Of a DNA stretch of 64,000 nt, positions 59,491 through 64,000 are shown in pieces (position 1 is the stretch's first letter; each line of letters opens with the position of its first letter). Under the pieces are notes generated by a model that had not been told where the DNA came from, made no database searches, and saw only the letters and a list, made by a program, of their open reading frames with translations. Made by a program: the position numbers and the translations under genes. This DNA comes from Coxiella endosymbiont of Amblyomma americanum. Lineage in GTDB: Bacteria; Pseudomonadota; Gammaproteobacteria; Coxiellales; Coxiellaceae. The stretch covers positions 248,001-312,000 of the forward strand of contig NZ_CP007541.1 in assembly GCF_000815025.1 (NCBI RefSeq), written 5' to 3'.

Positions 59491-60402
59491 ATGAAAAAAA
59501 AGATTAATCGTTCATTTGTTGGTTTAATTCATAATCATAATTTAGCACGTTATACTTCTTGGCGAGTAGGTGGTAATGCTGAACGGTTTTACCGACCTGC
59601 TAATTTGGCTGATTTACAAAATTTTCTTGTACAATTACCCTATAATGAACCTTTAACTTGGTTGGGTTTAGGAAGTAATGTTTTGATTCGTGATGGTGGA
59701 GTTAAAGGAACGGTAATCTTAACTTTAAATCGGCTAAAAAAAATTTCTTTTTTTAAGAAGAGTAATCGATTAATACTTCGTGTTGAGTCAGGGATAACGT
59801 GTCATAAATTAGCAAAACTTTGCGCAAATTTAGGATTAGAAGATGGAGCTTTTTTTGCGGGAATTCCGGGGACTATAGGTGGAGCCTTAACTATGAATGC
59901 TGGTGCTTTTGGAAAAGAAACGTGGTTTTATGTCACTCGAGTAGAAACGATAGATCGTATGGGTGTTTTACGTAATAGACAATCGGATGAATTTAAAATT
60001 AGTTATCGTGAAATTTTCGGTCTCGATAATCAATTTTTTGTTGCTGGGTATTTTTCTTTTGATCAAAAAGATATTATTAATGCTAAAAGAGCTGTAAATA
60101 TTTTGTTAAAAAAACGTACTAATACCCAACCTATAGGAACTTTTAATTGTGGCTCTGTTTTTCGCAATCCTCCAAAAAATTATGCAGCTCAACTTATTGA
60201 ATCTTCAGGATTGAAAGGTGTGAGGTTTGGAAATGCAGAAGTTTCAAAAAAGCACGCTAACTTTATCGTAAATACAGGGAAAGCAAACGCTTCTGATATT
60301 GAAAAATTAATACAGTACATCGCACAACAAGTTTATAAAATTCACGGTATTCAATTAATTAAAGAAATACACATTCTCGGTAATTATAACAATTCATTAT
60401 AA
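59491..60402 (+). CDS. murB: UDP-N-acetylenolpyruvoylglucosamine reductase MurB, short (type II) form
   Basis: FAD/NADPH enzyme completing UDP-MurNAc. 303 aa, shorter than E. coli MurB and of the type II form. YTSWRVGGNAE at 21-31, GLGSNVLIRDGG at 59-70, FAGIPGTIGGALTMNAGAFG near 126-145, the proton-donor Ser in NCGSVFRNPP, and the terminal Glu in IKEIHILG. ftsQ begins 18 bases after it; ddl, expected here, is absent. Confidence 0.95.
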   Translation: MKKKINRSFVGLIHNHNLARYTSWRVGGNAERFYRPANLADLQNFLVQLPYNEPLTWLGLGSNVLIRDGGVKGTVILTLNRLKKISFFKKSNRLILRVESGITCHKLAKLCANLGLEDGAFFAGIPGTIGGALTMNAGAFGKETWFYVTRVETIDRMGVLRNRQSDEFKISYREIFGLDNQFFVAGYFSFDQKDIINAKRAVNILLKKRTNTQPIGTFNCGSVFRNPPKNYAAQLIESSGLKGVRFGNAEVSKKHANFIVNTGKANASDIEKLIQYIAQQVYKIHGIQLIKEIHILGNYNNSL

Positions 60403-60420
60403 AATAAAAGAAAAATATTT

Positions 60421-61158
60421 ATGGATAAATACTGGTTGCGAAAATTGATTTTCTCTTTTCTATGGTTAATTATTTTCATTACTTTTTTTACTGTTTTAGT
60501 AGAAAAATTAATATTAAATAATCCAAGATTTTTTCCTTTACGTCAAGTGAAAATAGATGTAATAGGATCTTGCACTGCGACAGCAGAATTAAAGAAAATT
60601 ATAGTGCCTTATATTTTTAATAAAGGATTTTTCTCTCTTAGCACAGGTTTATTGAAACTAATCGTAATGAAGTTACCATGGATATCTAAAGTTACTGTAC
60701 AGCGAATATGGCCGGATAAATTAGAAATCATCGCTGTAGAACAACAACAAGCAGCGCGATGGAAAAATTCCAAATTAATATCAAAATTGGGTACGCTATT
60801 TACCGCACCGTCTTCAATTATTTCAAAAAATTTACCCCAACTTCAAGGACCAGACAGCAGCGAAAAAGCTATTTTTTCTCGATTTGAAAAATTTACGAGG
60901 CTACTAAAACCATTACGTATAAAGATAACCGTTTTTCAAGTATGTAATCGCGACTTGTTGCTTCTTACATTAAATAATGATACCAAAATTTATTTGGAAT
61001 ATAAAGATATTGATCAACGTTTTAGAAAATTAATTTTTTTTTATCGACAACTCATCAATCATAAAAATGAGTATCAAATTGACCGTATCGATCTTCGCTA
61101 TTCTAATGGATTAGCTGTGCATTGGAAATCTAATTTTATCCATATCCCATGCAAATAA
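60421..61158 (+). CDS. ftsQ: Cell division protein FtsQ
   Basis: Bitopic divisome scaffold linking FtsA/Z-side and septal enzymes. 245 aa. A cytoplasmic stub and one membrane helix (about 9-30) are followed by a POTRA domain (FPLRQVKIDVIGSCT ... LPWISKVTVQRIWPDKLEIIAVEQQQAARWKN, described by positions about 38-120) and the beta domain ending DRIDLRYSNGLAVHW. AAAGAAA-rich spacing precedes the ATG with no strong ribosome site. Confidence 0.93.
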   Translation: MDKYWLRKLIFSFLWLIIFITFFTVLVEKLILNNPRFFPLRQVKIDVIGSCTATAELKKIIVPYIFNKGFFSLSTGLLKLIVMKLPWISKVTVQRIWPDKLEIIAVEQQQAARWKNSKLISKLGTLFTAPSSIISKNLPQLQGPDSSEKAIFSRFEKFTRLLKPLRIKITVFQVCNRDLLLLTLNNDTKIYLEYKDIDQRFRKLIFFYRQLINHKNEYQIDRIDLRYSNGLAVHWKSNFIHIPCK

Positions 61159-61805
61159 AAGAGGATTATGTATATTTCGACTTTTTTAGATTGTATTTCA
61201 TATTATAAGCAATGAAATCCTCCGCGAATACCTTTACAATCAGAGATTTTCTTAATACTTATAAATATAACAAATGTTTACAGTTGCCATCAATGCAGCA
61301 ACCTTAGAGTGGTTGACAAAAACACTATTTACGAAAGAACTAATAGAAAAAGGATTTGGGTGCTGAATAACAGTGCAACCTCACCTTAGTATAATTCTAG
61401 AATACAATAGAGATAAAATATGGTATATAGTACAAGAAGGCTATGATATACATAATGGCGTTATTATTTTTTCAAAATTAAAAATTTTCATATAAAGCAT
61501 AACATGTAAAAAAGTTAATTAAGTTTAATTTTCACCCATCGGGGCATATTTGAAGAAAAAGGAAATGTCCACCTTTAATAATATGAAATAAATCTTATCG
61601 TAAACTTCTACTCTTCATATAATTTAAAGAATAGGGATTATAGTATTTCAATAATTTAAAAAAATCTTTGAAAGTGATAGAATTTTAAGGAAACTTTAGA
61701 ATCACGATATTGGTTTTGATAGTGTTTTTAAGTATTTGCAAATAGATATATCGTTTACGCTCCGATATTTAACGGTCATTTAGATTATATACACACAGAG
61801 AAAAT
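61159..61805. other. Gap between ftsQ and ftsA
   Basis: 647 bases in what is usually a tight ftsQ-ftsA junction. It holds a broken 74-codon reading frame at 61274-61495. The remainder up to 61805 is AT-rich and presumably contains the ftsAZ promoter; no convincing -35/-10 pair was found. Confidence 0.5.
61274..61495 (+). pseudogene. Broken small ORF of unknown function in the ftsQ-ftsA gap
   Basis: ATG at 61274 opens a frame MFTVAINAATLEWLTKTLF ... EKGFGC to a TGA at 61364-61366, and the same frame continues for 42 sense codons (ITVQPHLSIILEYNRDKIWY ... VIIFSKLKIFI) to a TAA at 61493. Both halves have a normal protein-like composition, so a single nonsense mutation in a ~73-aa gene is the simplest reading. 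The family is not recognised. It does not resemble DdlB, the gene expected nearby. Confidence 0.45.
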
Positions 61806-63053
61806 TTGGCGACGACTATTATGTCGAAACATCCGGAAAAGAATCTTCTTTTTGCATTAGATATTGGAACTAGCAAAATTGTTGCGCTCGTCGGAGAAGT
61901 AAGTCAAGATAATCAGATTAGAATTATTGGATTTGGAATGCATCCATCGCATGGGTTAAAACGCGGGGTAGTGGTTAACATTGAGTCGACAGTGCAATCT
62001 ATACAACGTGCAGTTGAAGAAGCAGAGTTAATGGCTGGTTGTGAAATGCGTGCTACTTGTACAGGTATTGCTGGAAGTCATATTCGTAGTTTAAATTCTC
62101 ATGGAATTGTAGCAATTCATGATCATGAAATTAATCAATCGGATATAGATCGAGTAATTGATGCAGCGAGAGCGGTGGCTATTCCTTCCGATCAAAAAAT
62201 ACTCCATATTTTACCTCAAGAATTTATTATCGATAACCAAGAGGGTGTGCGGGAGCCTGTGGGGATGTCAGGAATTCGTTTGGAAGCAAAAGTACATATT
62301 GTCACTGGAGCCGTAAGTGCTGCTCAGAATATAACCAAATGCGTACGCCGTTGTGGACTGCAGGTGGGTGATATGGTTTTAGAACAATTAGCTTCAAGTC
62401 ATTCCGTACTAACTGATGATGAAAAAGAATTGGGTGTTTGCATGGTTGATATTGGTGGAGGTACTACTGATATTGCTATATTTACAGGAGATGCAATTCG
62501 TCACACTCACGTCATTCCGGTTGCGGGCGATCATGTAACTAACGACGTTGCTGTAGCTTTACGCACCCCTATACAATATGCTGAACAAATTAAAATAAAA
62601 TATGCATCTGTATTACCTGAAAATGTTGATCCCAAAGCAATTGTACAAATTCCCAGTATTACTAGACAACCATTAAAACAAGTTAAAAAAAGAACGCTGG
62701 ATCAGGTAGTTGCCGCGCGTTATGAAGAATTATTTGCATTAGTATTAGCTGAGTTGCAACGTAGCGGGTTTGAACATTTAATTGCTGCTGGCATTGTTTT
62801 GACAGGTGGTGCTTCGCGAATTTTAGGATGTATTGAATTAGGTGAAAGAATTTTCCAAATGCCGGTACGACTTGGACTACCGCAATATGTTAACGGATTA
62901 GTAGACATTCGAGATAATCCTATTTATGCAACGGCAGTTGGTTTATTACTTCATGGCTATCATAATCAAATTAATAATCGATCAACATTTAATCTAGATC
63001 GTGGTTTGAGTTTATGGAAACGAATGAAAAATTGGTTTCAAGGAAATTTTTAG
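61806..63053 (+). CDS. ftsA: Cell division protein FtsA
   Basis: Actin-like ATPase tethering FtsZ to the membrane. 415 aa from a TTG at 61806 with AGAG upstream; the ATG at 61821 (MSKHPEKN) is the alternative. Actin-fold motifs LFALDIGTSKIVALVGE near the start, MVDIGGGTTDIAIF near 218, and GIVLTGGASRILG near 329 are intact, as is the 1C domain. The C-terminal amphipathic helix LWKRMKNWFQGNF is the membrane-targeting sequence. ftsZ begins 12 bases later. Confidence 0.95.
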   Translation: MATTIMSKHPEKNLLFALDIGTSKIVALVGEVSQDNQIRIIGFGMHPSHGLKRGVVVNIESTVQSIQRAVEEAELMAGCEMRATCTGIAGSHIRSLNSHGIVAIHDHEINQSDIDRVIDAARAVAIPSDQKILHILPQEFIIDNQEGVREPVGMSGIRLEAKVHIVTGAVSAAQNITKCVRRCGLQVGDMVLEQLASSHSVLTDDEKELGVCMVDIGGGTTDIAIFTGDAIRHTHVIPVAGDHVTNDVAVALRTPIQYAEQIKIKYASVLPENVDPKAIVQIPSITRQPLKQVKKRTLDQVVAARYEELFALVLAELQRSGFEHLIAAGIVLTGGASRILGCIELGERIFQMPVRLGLPQYVNGLVDIRDNPIYATAVGLLLHGYHNQINNRSTFNLDRGLSLWKRMKNWFQGNF

Positions 63054-63065
63054 GAGAGAAAAAAT

Positions 63066-64000
63066 ATGTTTGAGCTTACCGATACTGTGCCTCAGAATGC
63101 CAAAATAAAAGTGATTGGTATCGGTGGGGGTGGTGGAAATGCAATCGAACATATGATTACTGAGAGCATTAATGGTGTTGAGTTTATCTGTGCGAACACC
63201 GACGCTCAGGCATTAAGTCGTTCTAGTGCTCGTGTTATATTACAGCTAGGTGAAGAAATAACAAAGGGATTAGGAGCAGGAGCAGATCCTGACATTGGTC
63301 GTCAAGCAGCTGAAGAAGCACGAGAACAAATTCGAGAAGCGCTAGAAGGAACTGATATGGCTTTTTTAACGGCTGGTATGGGAGGCGGTACTGGGACAGG
63401 TTCAACACCTATATTTGCAGAAGTAGCTAAAGAATTAGGAATATTAACAGTCGCTGTTGTTACAAAACCATTTATTTTTGAGGGCAAAAAGCGCATGGAG
63501 ATAGCGGAAGAAGGAATTCAAACACTAGCTAAGTATGTAGATTCTTTAATTACTATTCCTAATAATAAATTGTTAAATGTACTTGGTAAAAATATCACTC
63601 TATTGAACGCATTTAAAGCTGCAAATAATGTATTGTTAGGTGCAGTACATGGTATTGCAGATTTGATTACTCGCCCAGGATTGATTAACGTGGATTTTGC
63701 GGATGTACGAACAGTGATGTCTGAAATGGGTATGGCTATGATGGGAACAGGAATTAGTAGTGGTGAAAATCGTGCACGGGAGGCAGCCGAAGCAGCTATT
63801 TCTAGCCCACTACTAGAAGAAACAGATTTTACAGGTGCCCGTGGAGTGCTAGTGAATATTACTGCTGGAATGGATCTTTCTATTGGAGAATTTGAACAAG
63901 TAGGGGAATCTATTAAATTATTTTCGTCGGAAAATGCAACAGTAGTTGTTGGTACTGTAATTGATCCGGAAATGAGCGATGAATTGCGAGTAACTATTGT
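63066..64000 (+). CDS. ftsZ: Cell division protein FtsZ, N-terminal 311 residues
   Basis: Tubulin-like GTPase forming the division ring. The gene starts at ATG 63066 after TAGGAGAG and is still open at the window end. [13 protein letters not shown] near 18-30, NTDAQAL, and the GTP tubulin signature GGGTGTG near 105-111 are present, followed by STPIFA where most homologues have AAPVVA. The T7-loop region ([13 protein letters not shown]) is intact. The C-terminal peptide that binds FtsA lies outside the window. Confidence 0.96.
   Translation, partial: MFELTDTVPQNAKIKVIGIGGGGGNAIEHMITESINGVEFICANTDAQALSRSSARVILQLGEEITKGLGAGADPDIGRQAAEEAREQIREALEGTDMAFLTAGMGGGTGTGSTPIFAEVAKELGILTVAVVTKPFIFEGKKRMEIAEEGIQTLAKYVDSLITIPNNKLLNVLGKNITLLNAFKAANNVLLGAVHGIADLITRPGLINVDFADVRTVMSEMGMAMMGTGISSGENRAREAAEAAISSPLLEETDFTGARGVLVNITAGMDLSIGEFEQVGESIKLFSSENATVVVGTVIDPEMSDELRVTI

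Noticed and set aside
61364-61366. TGA read as selenocysteine in the broken ORF
   Set aside because: No SECIS-like hairpin is seen right after it, and the gene family is unknown; a nonsense mutation is simpler.
1-64000. CRISPR arrays, insertion sequences, prophage or toxin-antitoxin genes
   Set aside because: No regularly spaced repeats, transposase motifs, terminal inverted repeats or phage structural genes were found on either strand.

Overview
The window is an AT-rich (about one-third G+C by eye) gammaproteobacterial chromosome segment. It carries a dense set of housekeeping genes interrupted by unusually long non-coding gaps; roughly one base in seven is non-coding. There are no insertion sequences, phage genes, CRISPR arrays or recognisable accessory islands. 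Gene families and order (clpP-clpX-lon near kdsD-kdsC-lptC-lptB-hprK-HPr; folA/apaH/rsmA/pdxA/surA/lptD; rnpB followed by the dcw cluster) fit Legionellales. With the low G+C and the many eroded gaps, the best guess is a Coxiella-like reduced-genome symbiont. That placement is inference from memory of gene order, not a database result.

Layout. 1-385: start of murA (minus, runs off the left edge). 1005-4910: LPS/PTS block kdsD, kdsC, lptC, lptB, short hprK, HPr. 4911-5883: long gap holding a decayed gene and hairpins. 5884-10303: proteostasis operon clpP-clpX-lon (minus). 10913-10997: tRNA-Leu(UAG). 11530-14916: topA-purE-tsaC (minus). 15570-20301: fmt, folA, then apaH and rsmA-pdxA. 20304-23893: surA-lptD (minus). 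24124-29594: carboxylesterase, a previously unflagged tiny lptM-like lipoprotein gene, dapF, dksA-folB, prfA-prmC, rdgB. 29650-33611: waaA, 5-formyl-THF cyclo-ligase, aminopeptidase P (minus). 34130-41978: proS, clpB, a PLD-type cardiolipin synthase, pssA-nadC. 42056-46485: tRNA-Glu, sixA, nadB, M20 peptidase. 46854-47205: RNase P RNA. 47552-64000: the dcw cluster rsmH-ftsL-ftsI-murE-murF-mraY-murD-ftsW-murG-murC-murB-ftsQ-ftsA-ftsZ, with ftsZ cut by the right edge.

How the genes work together. The cell makes meso-DAP peptidoglycan (murA-G, mraY, dapF, ftsI/W/L/Q/A/Z), and an outer membrane with Kdo-lipid A that is transported and inserted (kdsD, kdsC, waaA, lptB, lptC, lptD, lptM-like, surA). 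It makes phosphatidylserine and cardiolipin, and it keeps parts of cofactor synthesis (folate: folA, folB, formyl-THF ligase; NAD: nadB, nadC; vitamin B6: pdxA). Three ATP-dependent proteolysis/disaggregation machines are intact (ClpXP, Lon, ClpB). A reduced regulatory PTS (HprK kinase domain plus HPr with both His15 and Ser46) sits with a SixA phosphohistidine phosphatase elsewhere in the window.

The notable biology is genome reduction. Several genes expected by synteny are missing from otherwise intact clusters: lptA, ibaG/mla, rpoN/hpf, tig, def, mraZ and ddl. Fragments in some gaps look like the corpses of such genes. No clearly new multi-gene system was found. The most interesting local observations are the tRNA-Leu/hairpin overlap, the lptA-less lpt operon, the probable AUU start of folA, the 30-codon lptM-like gene, the single-parvulin SurA, and two decayed unidentified ORFs.
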